A DNA stretch of 64,000 nt, taken from Mesaphorura yosii. Lineage: Eukaryota > Arthropoda > Collembola > Poduromorpha > Tullbergiidae. A program made the translations under genes and the position numbers. Shown piece after piece: positions 11,931 to 24,700 of the stretch. The notes under the pieces were generated by a model that did no database searches, had not been told where the DNA came from, and saw nothing but the letters and a program-made list of their open reading frames with translations. Numbering within the stretch: the stretch's first letter is position 1; the number at the start of each line of letters is the position of its first letter. The DNA is taken from contig WIXG01000017.1 in the NCBI GenBank assembly GCA_009869945.1, positions 372,001-436,000 of the forward strand. The letters are read 5' to 3'.

Positions 11931-14900
11931 CCAGAGAAACGAAAAGACAAAACACGCTCCGCTCACACAACAATGGCAGGCAGGGCAGTGGTATTAATAA
12001 AAGTAAATAGACGAATCCATAAAATTCACTGCTGACTGTTCGTTTGTTGGGTGAAACGCAAAATTACAATGTTGCCTGCTTCCTCTGCCTGTGTCTTACA
12101 GGTCAGAGGCTACGACTACGTACGAAGGTTCGGAAGCACCACGTCCCGTCCTGCGCCTACTCTAAATCACTACCAGGAGAGAACGACCTCCTAATGATAC
12201 ACTCCAGTACATGCTTCCAGGCATTGGCACTGGCGCTGAATACAAGAAACCGGTTTTGGATTGAAAAGTGAACTTCAACTTACACGGACACAAAAATGGA
12301 AATGAATGTGCTGTTATTATTTTTGAATTGAAAGGGTTGAACGCAGCGGCAGTGACGGTCCTGAGTTTGATAAGTAGCCCAGCCAGAAGCCTTTGGTGGC
12401 CCTTTCAAGTCTCCTGCTGCATGGTGCATTGGTATTCATTATCATTATCGTTATCATGGCCCTCCATTTTTTGCCTGCCCTGCCGTACCTTCTGCTGACT
12501 GATAGACTGCTTTTGTATTTTGTACTCTTAAATGAGCCGAACCGAGTCGAGTCCGGTCTAAATGCGTACAAATCAAGTCAGGTACTACAATTACAAGATA
12601 TTGGTGTGCTGTAGTTAGCAGTTGGGCTCAATTTCAGTGTTTTAGCTTTTAATAAGATGAAGACGGAATAATTTCACGTCACAGCTCAATTCTTTATCAA
12701 CGAGGCCGAGTCGAGACTCGAGACGAGTTGCCGGTCGTCGTCTCGTCCGTCGAACGTCAAGTCAAGACGACCAAGTCCGAGTCCGCGTCGAGTCAACTTG
12801 TCAAGTCAATCAGTTCATGACTTGTATTGTGGTTATTTATCAGAAGTCAAGCTTGTAATCAAAAACTTCAATCTCTGCCTAATGTCTTCTGCTGTTGCTG
12901 CTGCGGCTGCTTGACCAAAGCAGATGTAGGCAGGTATCAAAGCAAGGTCGAATATTGAAATTCAATTTGGTATGAAAATGACATAAAAATATTTGTCAAA
13001 TTATTTAGTCGTTCAACATCATCATCATCATCTGCTGCTTTTCTTTGCTGCTTTTATGTAATTTTAATGAGCACAATGCAAGTAGCCTGTCATTCCGTAA
13101 ACGAAAACGGCTTTTGCTTTTGCTGTTTGTGTTACGTGCAGGACTTCTAGTTTGGCTTGGCATGGCTTTGGGTTGACAATCTTGGCTCAAGATGGATGAA
13201 TAAAAGTCAGTTGCTTGGCAGAAACAGCCCTGCAGTCTGTAACATGACACCTGGTCTTTCGTCTTCATGGTGCTCAGCAGCGGTGAATCTTCTTATTATT
13301 GCAATGTAATGACTACGAGATAAGAATTATTGCCCAGATCCAATTACATCTGCTTCCCGTGCACGGCAATGGCTTATGGCTCGTGTATAAATTTTTATTT
13401 CTTTTTAAAGCCCAGCTTAGCTGTCAAACGATGTCTACGATGCTTGGAAATAATTATTCCGGATAAAAATAAGGCAATTCTCTGCGCAGTAGCTGTGCCA
13501 TGCTATGCCTCAGATTTGGACAGTGAGCTTGGGCTCTGGTTAAGTCAAACGGCAGTAAAAGAAAGACTCATGAAGTTTAATCCCTCGAAAAGTCAAATTG
13601 AAATGAAAAGAACTTAAACCCAAGCCAGAGCTGTGACTTGCAACTCAAGACTGCTGGGTTTCTCCATAATATATCTGTGCAATAAAAAAAGAATCATAAA
13701 CTGCTGAATTTAAGAGAAATGAAATGGGTTGCCTCATAAAATGTTGAGCCAGGCAAAAAACTCTTTCAATTATACACACGAACTCACGAAAGAACCGCCG
13801 GTGCGGCTCAAGAAAAGTCAACCAACTCGACCGACCAGCAGCACGCGGAGCGGAAGGCCAAGATTGTGTTTTGCGTTAAGACAAAGCCAGGCCTGGTAAA
13901 GCGTGCATACAGACTCGCGACTCGTGCGTCTGTGCCCACAATAAAATATCGCACTGAGATGACGAGTGACATGAAATGCCAAAAATAAATAAAAATTGCA
14001 AGCCAAACCATGCTAGGCCATTGGCTTCAGACTTAAAAGAAAAATGTTGCGTCAATATTTTATTTTGGCTATCAAGCCAAAGCAATTCCACGTCCTGCCA
14101 AACATTGTTTCGCTCTCCCAACCGGGTTCACGTTCGGGTAGAACTGAGCGTAGAATTATGGATTTATGATTATTATATTACCTGGGATTCTTTCAACTCG
14201 GTTAAACTCGCATCGGTCGAAACTCAAGTTTTACAACAGGCAACTCACGAAAGTCCTGCACTAAAATCCTGTAGCACTCCACTTTTCTTTACGGACGAGA
14301 CCCTTTTACAGTAATGGTCATAATATTTGGAATTGCACAATTCTCAAGATGGAATGGAGATGGATTGTAAACCAATACCAATAAAAATTCCGTCCCATGC
14401 CATGGCTTGGCTTGTCACTAGTGGCGTGCTATCTTCAATTCTCGGCCCAGTAAACAACTTAATCCTGGTCGGGGCAATAAAACAATTAGAAATTCTATTT
14501 TTCCAAATAAGTCTAATTGAATTTTTACAACATTTTCTTGCCTGCCTGCCTGAAGATTAGTCATGCAGCCATGCATGCTGTCGTGTCTTGCCAGAAAAAA
14601 AAGGTACACGCACATTGTACATTGTAAAGGTGCAATAAAACATTCAAAATTCAAACTGGGCTGACAAAAGATGTATTCCGGTGATAAATACAAACACCAA
14701 GTACGCAGTCGGGCAGCACAGTGAAGCACCGGCCTTAATAACCCTTTACAGAATATTCAATTCTTTTATTACACAGCACAGCACAGCGGCAATCATAAAA
14801 ATCAAATTCACCGGGCGTTTGTCCTAAAAAGTTCGTAGTTGTCCTCAGAGATTGAAATTACATTGTCAGCAGTCTCCTTTCCCTAAAACTTTAGCTCAAC

Positions 14901-17900
14901 ATCATCATTACTCGTACCATCTCTTCTTTGTCGTCATCGTCATTAGTATTTCAGTTCACGAGTGAGACGCGAATGTGAATGTAAAAAGACTTAAACTCAT
15001 TTACCAAAAATTAAGAGCCGTACCAAGAACTACCAGAAAGAAAGCGATCTGCTGCTCATCATCCCATCCAATTCTGCATGGCTCTTCACGTATCACGTAC
15101 TCGAGACTCAATTCAGACTTCAGACGAGTCTTTGAATTTCTGATGTTCATTTGCAAGCATCGCTTTTGCTATGCCAAGTTAAGCCGAGCCTGCGACTGCG
15201 ACTGTGACTCTCAAATTAGATGCATGAATGCACTTGAAGCATCAGCACACACAAAAATCCGGCTTGAAATGAATGAAAAGTCTTCGTGCAGCAGAAATAA
15301 ATTAAAGTTTGGTAACTTTGTGCGCTGGCAAGTGTAATTTAGAACCATAAAACTGTACGAGCATTGATTTTGATTTATACTGGCACCGAGTACTGAGTAT
15401 TCGAATCAGAGTCCCGTTGCATTGGACCGTGAGTCGATGCGATTGAGAAAATTAAATTCAGAAATTAAATTCATTTGAACAAGTTCTGAGTCGAACGCAG
15501 CAATTATTAAATAACTGAATCATTATTCTGCATTGCTGTTATTATCGTTGTTATTAGCCAGATAATGATAATGATCTCAGTCTTCGCGTCGTCTTTGCGT
15601 GCACGTGAACGGGAATTATTTATGAGGCTTGGCTTGGCTTTGAACTTATTAAATTATTTTATAGTACGAAATTGCCAAATCGCTGAATCGCTGCACTGCA
15701 ATGGAGCGCTCGCATTCGCATTTGTCTCATTACTCAATTAATCAATCCACCCACAAAAATGAACAACGCACAACGAACAAGTGCTCATCTTTCTTGTAAA
15801 TCACTTGCCTTGCCATGTCTTGACAGAGATTTTTCTCAGAAAATTCCATCACACTTTTTTCTCGTGTCGCGTCTCGCCCTCGCTCGCTCGCATTGTCCCG
15901 TGAAACTGTGAACTCGTGAACGTGAACGTGCAATATGCAATTCGCATTTTTTGTTCCGTACGCGTTCCAAGTTACAACTCAATGCAGCAGCAGTGCACAC
16001 AGTGCAGGAGACGAAAGATGGGACATTGAACTCCATCATTGAAATAATGCATAACAATGTGAAGTGAAATGCGAAAAATGACAAAAAACCGGCCAACTTT
16101 GTCTAGAAAAAGAGTGCAGCACAGAATTTTAGAGCCTCGCACATCGCCATCGCTGCGCTGCTCGTCCGGGACAAAAACGCGTTGCGCTGCGCTGCTGACG
16201 AAAGTTTTCGAGTAAAAAGGATTCAATTCACGAGAGCGCGTATGTGAATTTGCAAGTTGCGCAACACGAAAGAATACGAAATGCGTGTGCCCAAATTCCG
16301 AAATAAGCTTTATTATTCCAACTGCCAAGGACTTGACCGACGCGGCGCGATTCTCGACGGCTCGACGTGCTCGCACATGGAATTATTTTAAAGATATTTC
16401 ATATTCATGTATTAAAATTGCAGCCAGCGCAGGGCGCAGGCAGGAATTCAGGCGCGTGTGTTCTCCACCCAAAAAGAATGACAAGAATAAAAGAAAGAAG
16501 AAACTGCTCGACGACTGCTCAACTCGAGCCGAGCAATAACAATATTCCAAGACTGCAATGAAAAAAGAATCTCTTGAAGATCTCCTCTTCGTCTTCATCT
16601 TTTGGAAGTTTAAAGGAACATTTCATTTTACCTTTGCGCATTACGTTCATTACATTAGTTTTTAAAATGTACTTATTTCGTAGCGCAGCACAGCTCAACT
16701 CGAAGGCTGAAGCTCTTCGTTTCATGAATTCCCACAATAACCGTGACTGTGACTGGGACCGACTAGACTATTATCATTGCCTCACGTTAACAATGCGAGA
16801 ATACTCCAGCTCTATTTATACCGTGCATTTCTTCCACTCAAATGCTAATGAGATGATGGACGTGATTTTTTATGAGTTCAAGACTCAAATGACTGCAGAC
16901 TGAGTGAGTAAGAGCGTTGCGCTGCTTGCTTGAATGATCTTTTCTCACACTACGCCACAAGTGCTCCGATAATTACAAGATTTCTAAATTCTGAGGTGCA
17001 AAGAACAATAACAATTGCCGGAATGCTTTGGCGTGGCGCATAGCGTGTTTTCTTGACATTAGGAATTAAGAATTCTGTTCCGAGAATGATAAAATGTCAA
17101 ATCTTCAAGCATACTTCAGTCGTTTTGATTTTCTTATTTTCATCTTTGAACCAGCACACAACAAAATGAGAAACAGTTAGCAGCAATTTTCAGCCACAAC
17201 ACAACCACAAAGACGAAGAATGTTGATGATGATGACAGCAGCAGCACAACGTAATCAAACATGTACTTTGCAAGGTTTTGCAGTGCAACAGTGCAGCAAT
17301 TTGCGGGCTCTGACTCAGGCCAGGCGGTTATTAGTCTGCGTCTACCATGCTTCGCTTCAGAAAATGTAGTCATCAAGAATTAGGCATGGCGTTACAAGTT
17401 ACCAAAAAGGAAGTCGAAAACATTGTTGCCTGTTGCGTCGCGCACTGCAAGTGAATTTCTGTGAAAAAACATTATTGTAAAATTGTAATAATGACATCAA
17501 AACATGAAACGAACAATGCTGCTGGTGATTAGTGGTCAAAGTCAGCCGAGCTGGCGAGGTCAATCGCATCGCACAGCACACGCACCCAATTCAGGAATAA
17601 AGGCAGTAGATTTCTTATTGGCTGGCAAAACGTGAGCGGACAGACAGTCCATTTACCATTTGCCATATGTAACACGACCACGACACGTCAAGTCAAGCAG
17701 ACAGTCGAGATCGAGTCGAGTGTGAATCAAAAGTAATTTTCTTGATGAAAAAACTGCCTGCTAATGTCAGCCGAGCGAATGTAATCATTTTGATGGATAA
17801 AGTAATAAAGTACCAGCAGAATTCCTCGCTCAAGTGAGAAAATCAAATTCCTGAATCTTGAAAGATGAAGATGATGAAGTGAAACAGAAGAAGCGTCAGC

Positions 17901-19808
17901 GTTTGCGAGTTGCGACAAGTGTGAGTGCGAGACAATGGGAAAAGTCAAGAACAAGAACAGGAATCCAATTCTTCTCTTTCAGCGCCTGTCGTCACACAAC
18001 TCAAGCCTTTATTGCATTAATTCCCATTGTGCTTGAAGAATTTGAATTAAAGCATCGCGACTGGCAACTCGGGACTCGCGAAATTGCAAGGAGGCAGGCA
18101 GTTTGGTTTTAATTTCGTTGGAATTTTCCTGCTCACCGTGTTACGTAACCAATGATCTTATTAATGAGTACTCTCGTCAGGCATTTCCTGGATGAAATTC
18201 CTCTGCCTGTTAATCTGTCATTTAATCTCACGTCAGTCGAACCGCGTTTAATATTCGTCTTCACGCAGGCAGTCCAGCGCAGCGCATTTTTAGATCAGAA
18301 TTCAAGATAAGTCCCGGCCCAGCTCACCTGCCCGCCTGCTTCTTAATAAATTCATAACTTTTTCCTTCGTCCGAGTCTCTCAGTACTCATTACTTAACTC
18401 CCTATTTGTAATAATATTTCATGCATCCACGTAACCCGTAACGCGACGTAAAATAATGATGATTATTATATATCCATTTTTATAATCTTTAAATCTCTTT
18501 CTTCTTAATGCGTGGTGGTGCATCCTTTCAGCCCTCGCAGCCTTTGTCTACCTTAATTCGTACTTCGTACGGCATTGCATTAAGTACACCAATTTCTTCG
18601 CTTCTTCTTCTGCTGCTGCTACTTTTTTGGTGCTGCTTCACTTTGAATTTCATTTGACGCGGCGGCGGCAGCGCAGCGGCGAAGATCAACTTTTGATAAT
18701 CATTAATCTTTCTGTAACGCAACGGCAACAATTTGTATGTCATTTACGATACGAACCGAAAAAGACATTAAAAAGTAGCGCTGACTCTTGCGTATTGTGT
18801 GCGTTTTCTTCTCTTCTCGCTAAGTGTGAGGATTATGAGTTAATGGGTTCTACCAATTTACTTGGCCGTACAAAAAATTAGAATTAGTTAATGGAGAGAT
18901 TTCAAGCAAGCAAATTCTGAGGTGCATCTTCCACGTACTGAGTCATAATCTCATCATAAACAAAGTCATTCTCGAGCCATTAACGCACGGGAGCCGTGGA
19001 CGGACGTAAACAGGAACCGAGTCAAGGCAATCCAATACATGCAAGGCGAAGGAGATATTTAAGAGATTGTCGGTGGTGGTTGTAGGTAATTAGAGTTCCC
19101 ACGAGCACTTGGTAGCAAGTAGCATCAGAAGGCTTGTACTTTCGCTATTCGCTTGCTCGCTCGCATATTTTCACTACTTCGCAGCGCGGCTACCTGAGCC
19201 GAAGCCGAAGTCGAATCTTTACATTGTGCTCGTAATAAAAAGAAAATTAGAGTCGTCACATCAAGGGCAAATTCCCAGAGCTCAGTCTCTGTATCATCCG
19301 TCGTGCTCGTACCCAAATTCCTTTGGACTCGGTGATGGCAGTGGCAGTGGTAGCATTCATTCAAGACTCAAGACTCGGCTCAAGAAGACGAAACGAATCA
19401 TCATCATCAAAATATTATTACAGGAGATATGGAAATGGACAAAGACTAAAAAACGAAACTAAGAAACGTACCGCATCGCAGGAAAGATTCACGCACGTAA
19501 GGCAATTGTGGCTCACAAAAAATAATTATATACAGAAATCGCCTTATTATTTTTATGCATCTGTTCCACCACCGCGCAGTGCAGTCGTTGTTGATTTAGC
19601 GAGCTACCTGCTCAAAGCTCAGACGGACGGATGAGAATCTCCAAAACCAAGATTCCAAGATGCCAGGACGGGAAAGACGAACGGACGGACGGAGATTGTC
19701 ATGCTTTAAAACCTCAATCTTCTTACTCGTCGCGGTTTAATGTGTAAAAGTATTAAAGGCAGGCAATATCCGAAAATTAGCTGTCCTTTCCACATTACAG
19801 CGTGACCT

Positions 19809-19832
19809 GACGAGACGAGGGCTCGTCTCGTC
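19809..19832. repeat. Perfect inverted repeat, 11-bp arms
   Basis: The arms GACGAGACGAG and CTCGTCTCGTC are separated by GG. It is nearly a full palindrome, in the first coding intron of Eph. No function can be read from it. Confidence 0.9.
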
Positions 19833-20795
19833 TTCGCGTTGGCACAAGAAAGCACGGGAAAAGAAGCTCTGCTCTGCTGCGGTGCGGTGAAACACAAAAA
19901 ATCACTACCGTTCGTGTTCATTATCTTTCGCTGCCTTTTTTATTTCAAATTCCGTCTTTTTAATGGTTATTGTAATACAATGTTGTACACGTCCACGTTC
20001 ACGTCTGCGCCCGTGTCTGCCGTGTTTTGTGTATCTATCGGCTTCTGTGGCTGTGGTTTGGTTTGGTTATTATCGTCCGGCCGGTCTTGGCTTTGGTCTC
20101 TTCTTCTCTCATCCCAACCATTTTTAAATTTCATTATTTTGAGCAGCCGAGCCGAGCTTCAGCTTCAGCTTGCCCGAAGGTATTTTATGAATCCGGTGCC
20201 ATGCCCTTACTTTGTGGGTTCGTCTTCCTATTCCTGAGTCCATTTTCAAGTGAACCATTTATTTTTGTATTGTTACACTGCATTTTGTATCGCGTACGTC
20301 GTTGTTATACTTTAGTAAATTGGAGATTGGAAACACTCAGCCTGACCTGGATTGGATCTGAATTTGTAAGAAAAACAATGCAGGGTCGAAACTAGGACGC
20401 TAAGCAAGACAAAGTATCACATATCGATAATAATCCTGAGCTATGACACTTCGGGATGGATTTTGGAACCTGGAACCTTTTTTGCCTCATTTTCTGAAGA
20501 AAAGAGTCAATCCTGCCTTGCCTTCAAAACTCGTAATTCCTAATTCCATGTTTCTGTTTTGCTCAAGCCTTCCACCGGCGGCCTGCCTGCCTTAACCTTT
20601 GTGATTTGCCGACAATACAAATCCGCATCGCGTACGCGTACGGGCAATAAATATGTTAACTTTTAAATCTGACATTAGTACAGTCTCACACTGGAGAAGT
20701 GACAATAGTTAATAGGCAGTAGGGCAGGAATTTCGCATGTAATAAACGTCTAGCTGCTGCTGAATGAATGAGAATCGAATGAATCTTAATCTTAC

Positions 20796-20907
20796 CTTGT
20801 TGAGCGTTTGCCGAAGACGTGGAAACGTTGGCCAGAAGGATCAGGAGCGAGGAGAGCAGGAAGTAGTTCCCAACTGTCCAAAACGATGCCTGCTTCGACG
20901 ACGACAT
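20796..20907 (-). CDS. Eph: Eph receptor, coding exon 1: start codon and signal peptide
   Basis: The ATG on the minus strand at 20907 opens 37 codons plus one base, ending at the textbook donor CAACAAG|gtaagatt. Residues 1-14 are polar with a Lys at 5. Residues 16-26 (FLLSSLLILLA) form the hydrophobic core. S32-A33-N34-A35 gives an A-x-A signal-peptidase site, so the mature receptor should start at Gln36. The exon ends in phase 1: its final G joins TT of the next exon to make Val38. The reading frame stays open upstream to a TTG, but this ATG is preferred for its context and because it places the hydrophobic core normally. The exon is visibly more GC-rich than the flanking intron. On its own it would be only a generic signal peptide. 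Its Eph assignment comes from the exact phase match with the exon at 9321..9360. Confidence 0.88.
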
Positions 20908-20950
20908 TGTGGAAGCTTCTGAGTACGACGCACGCGCACTTGAGCACTCC
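20908..20950 (-). other. Eph: 5'-UTR part of the Eph start-codon exon
   Basis: These 43 nt lie between the ttcttgcag acceptor and the start codon. They contain no upstream ATG, so the ATG at 20907 would be the first in the mRNA if the leader exon 39648..39738 is joined here. The last bases before the start are TTCCACA, a good animal initiation context with A at -3. If this acceptor is not used, the leader simply extends further up. Confidence 0.55.
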
Positions 20951-21070
20951 TGCAAGAATTCTGTTACTGATATGACGCAGTGGCAGTGGAAAGGTCCTGC
21001 AGCATTATTGCTTCACTAATCCAATTGTCCACTTAAGACCACTGATGCTGAAGCCGCAGCAGCACCTGCA

Positions 21071-21088
21071 CTTGGCTTGGCTTGGCTT
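21071..21088. repeat. (CTTGG)3 tandem repeat
   Basis: Three perfect copies of CTTGG plus a partial one. The same pentamer recurs near 4112..4128, 15631 and 43335. Confidence 0.88.
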
Positions 21089-21750
21089 AGGTCGGTCCAG
21101 GTCCAGGCCACTTGAGTCGACTTTTTAACGAAGACCGAATTGGGATTCTGGAAACAAAAAGGAAGGGCAAGAGATTAGGCAAGTCGCAAGTGACAAAGTC
21201 AAATGCAATGTCGAAGGTTCTCGTGCCCTGCCGTGCCGTGGCCTGAACAAGCTAAGCTTAAGATCCGAATGGTTCTGGACTTCTGGACAAAGTGCAATGC
21301 GTGGATGCAAATGAGTTTCGTAAACAGGCAAAACACATGCTACATGCACCGATCGAGTGCGCGTACGCATATTCGTCATTATTTATTAAATCCTCTTTAT
21401 TTACGATCAATTGTGTGTGTATGACAAATGCCGACCCGACACTGTCCACATGTGTGCTGCCCTGCTCATACATCCGCCGCCTTAACAAGCCCACTTGTTC
21501 ATTGTACTTGCGCCGCTTCAGTTAAGACAGGACAGATATGTTTCAATATAAATAACTAAGTAAATACTCAAATACTCAAAATCCAATATTCTTATATCTT
21601 ATCTGTTCTGTCGTGCCCGCCTTCGCCTTGCCTGTCGGTCCGTCGGTGTTGAAAAGACAAAGAAAGCAGAGTCCTTCCGTCCCTTGTTCTGCGGTCTTTT
21701 GCCTGCGCCCGTCTTTTACAAACTCATTGAACATTTATACTTTACGTTTT

Positions 21751-21777
21751 ATGCATTATGCATTACGCATAATGCAT
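21751..21777. repeat. Perfect hairpin, 11-bp stem, 5-nt loop
   Basis: The arms ATGCATTATGC and GCATAATGCAT enclose the loop ATTAC. It lies about 850 bp upstream of the Eph start codon, in the inferred leader intron. The stem is too short for a microRNA precursor. Confidence 0.9.
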
Positions 21778-24700
21778 TTCATATTTAATATGCTGTGACT
21801 TGGCACTTAGATTAACGGTTTCTTCATGTATTGAGATGCAAGATGCAAGCGTATTGTGAGTATTGTCGTTGGCGTTGGCATTGGCAGCCCGGTCGGTCGG
21901 TCGTGTTTAATGTGTAGGCTGAAGGAAACGCAGTTCGCGGTAGGGTGGAATTATTTACACATTCCAAATTATAATTTAGAATACAAACTCTAAACTCATA
22001 GCTGGCCCATGATTTCCTCATTTACCATTTGCATTCACGTCTTGCATTTATATTACACGGTTGCTTGCATCCATCAATCCAGTCCGTACCGTTCACAAGT
22101 TATTAGCGATCCGGCCTACAAGAATCTTTGACAAAGAGCCGGTCGGCCGGCCGGTGAATGCAAAGGCGAACGTGAGAGATTATAAAATGCTCGAATCTTT
22201 TCGTGTTTCCGCAACCGTGTGTCGTGTTTCAGAGAAAGAACCGAGTACAAAAAGAATTGAAAGCCATATGCATCTCGTTCAAGTAGCAGAAAGGTATCGA
22301 TTTCATATTTACAGAACTAAACCCTTCACATTGTACGCGTTTTGTAGGTCAAAGCAGTCTCTTGCTATTAAAATGTAATAACATCATCACTTTTACAATG
22401 CAGCCATCTCAAAGAGTGCTGCTGCACAATGCGACGACCAAAATTGGATCAAAATAAAAAGTACTTGGCTCGAATTCATTCAACACCGGAGGTTATCATG
22501 CAATTCAGGATTATATTTCACAGATGACAAAGATCTTGCTTCACGCATTTGCGTTTGCATTTGCATTTGTATTGAACGACGGACGCGAACGACGGGTTAT
22601 TAAGAACGCATAAAATAAAGTCTATAAAATGTATGCTGGGCTGGCTGAAATACTTTAAAATGTAAATAAAATAATAGTACAATGTATACTATGCTTTATG
22701 TGCTAGCGTAAAGTATTTGAAAGTTTGTTTCTTCACGAAGCTGAAGAATAATAATAAAAAGAGAGCTCCAGGGTGGAATAGCCCAAGAAGGACACATGGA
22801 GAGATCAAATCCACATTCACTTCCAAGCCTATAGCGTACAATAACAATAACGTAAGACTCCAATGCATGCGATGCAATGCAATGCACGTGAACGCAGTGA
22901 ATAAATAAAAGTTGAATAAGAATAAGAAATATTAATAAAAATATGCACTGCATTCGTGGCTGTCTCTGCCCGTCAAGACTTCACATGTGCGTCTGAGAAC
23001 AAGTCCCATTCATATTCATAGCTTTGGCCTCAGAACAAGAACAAGAATCAATTTGTTCTTAGAAAAGTTAAATGCAGAATGCATACGCATCTCGAGCTCT
23101 TGGCGCTCTCAAATTATATTTTGTCAAATTGGATTCAATTATCCGCATGAATCATGAATATGTATAACGGCACAGATTTAAATACTCTTGTGCTTGCTTG
23201 GTGCAAAAAAGTCTAAACACTAAATACTAAATGGGTTTTTATGAGCCCACAATGCAAGCCAACAATATCGCACTGCACTGTTCAGGTAATGAAAGCCAAG
23301 ATAGGCACAAAAATAAAAATAAGAATTTACATTGTTCAGATCATTTCAATCTTCTTAAACTTTTCTGCTCACAGATCATTCTTCTATCTTCTTTCTGCTG
23401 CAGTACAATAATCGCCTGGGATGCTGTCTGGTGAAGAAGAACAATGACTCTTGCACTTTTTTCACACCAAGTCAGAAAATATTATGCCAACTCATACTCA
23501 ACTCACGCACAGACACAACAAGCACAGCCAACACATAGACGAAGATGAGAAACGGGCTCGTTTAATAATCTTCTTCGCTGTTTGTACTCAATCAGAATTT
23601 AAAATTATTACGTACGCATACGAGGACGAATCTTGCTGCACTGCACGTATTATTATCATCATTACGATTGCAACATGCTCACGTTTGGCTCACATCATCA
23701 TCGTTGACATTCATTTGCATACGCGTCTGCGTTTGCACGCAGCAGCACCGAAACAAACTCGCACAAAGTAAACAACGAATTATTCTGTGGCCAAGACCAA
23801 AGATCAAATCAGGCGGGGGTTTAATTGGAAATTCTTGCGCCGTGTCTCTTCGCTCTGCAATGTCACGCCAGTGATTTGTGAACGAGAAGACGTAAGTCGT
23901 AATTCGAAGAACGTCCCAAATAATTCGATGTACTCGCACTCGCACTGGCAATGACAGTGGCAATTAACATGCATCAAGAATTCACGTTACACGTCCACAT
24001 CATAAATTCTCATTCTCGGAGAAAAACAAAGCCAAGAGCAGAGACGCTGACGCTTCTCCAGTCGATCAGCTCCTGGGATCTCACATCACTTGTAACTCGC
24101 TCTTTCACGTTTAAATATAACACAACCGCAAAAATGCCGAACACACGATACACGTTTTCTGTGCGTCAAGAAGTTTCTCAGTCGCTCAAGAGCTAAATGA
24201 GTGACTTTTTCCACGATGTGTTGCGAGTACAAAAGATAAAAATCCAAAATTGTATTCTCGACTCGTGAAGTGTCTTCACACCAGACCAAATCCACTTAAA
24301 AGCACTAATGAGCTTCAGACTGAGACTCACGGGCACAAACACGCATGCACGCACGTACGGACGTTGTTCTCGTCAACTGCAGCGAGAAAAGTGTACTGAA
24401 TACTCAATCCACTGAAAACATTCGTCGTGGGGCGAAATTATTTTTCGATTTCGAGTCTCTCGACAGACGAGCAACTGCAACAGTTACTGCAACAATGTAT
24501 TCGTACTGCATTATTATTACAGCCCTGCTTTGCTCTGCTTGGCTCTGTGCTGACTTGACTGGCTATACAAACACAGCACCTGTTCTACGGCTCACAACAA
24601 ACCAGGCGAGTCCCTCAGTCAGTCTTCATCCCCTCGCTTGCTAATACAAATTCCCCCAGCACCAGTACAGAGAAATTACACCACCATTACCATCACTGGG

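Larger units (their letters stand above)
9361..20795 (-). other. Eph: 11.4-kb first coding intron of Eph
   Basis: It is bounded by gtaagatt at 20795 and ttattatgacag at 9361, and is phase 1. Long early introns of developmental receptor genes often carry enhancers; that is general knowledge and not shown here. Inside I see only short repeats: CCAG x4 at 11283..11300, ATC at 11698..11713, ATGATC x3 at 11913..11930, a GTC/GAC-rich patch at 12700..12830, and an 11-bp hairpin at 19809..19832. No coding exon was found. Strong acceptor-like tracts occur on the plus strand (for example cttacag at 12095..12101 and tctttcag at 17975..17982), but no convincing open exon pairs with them. Confidence 0.85.

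Noticed and set aside
12044..12271. Plus-strand frame containing a strong acceptor (gtgtcttacag) at 12101
   Set aside because: No donor partner, no poly-A signal nearby and no family resemblance in any frame. Acceptor-like tracts are common in this DNA.
17858..18112. Plus-strand frame with a possible 62-nt intron (AGT|gtgagtgcg ... ctctttcag at 17921..17982)
   Set aside because: The intron-like signals are good, but the first part has no in-frame ATG (a stop lies two codons above) and the spliced product is a short unrecognised peptide. Probably chance.
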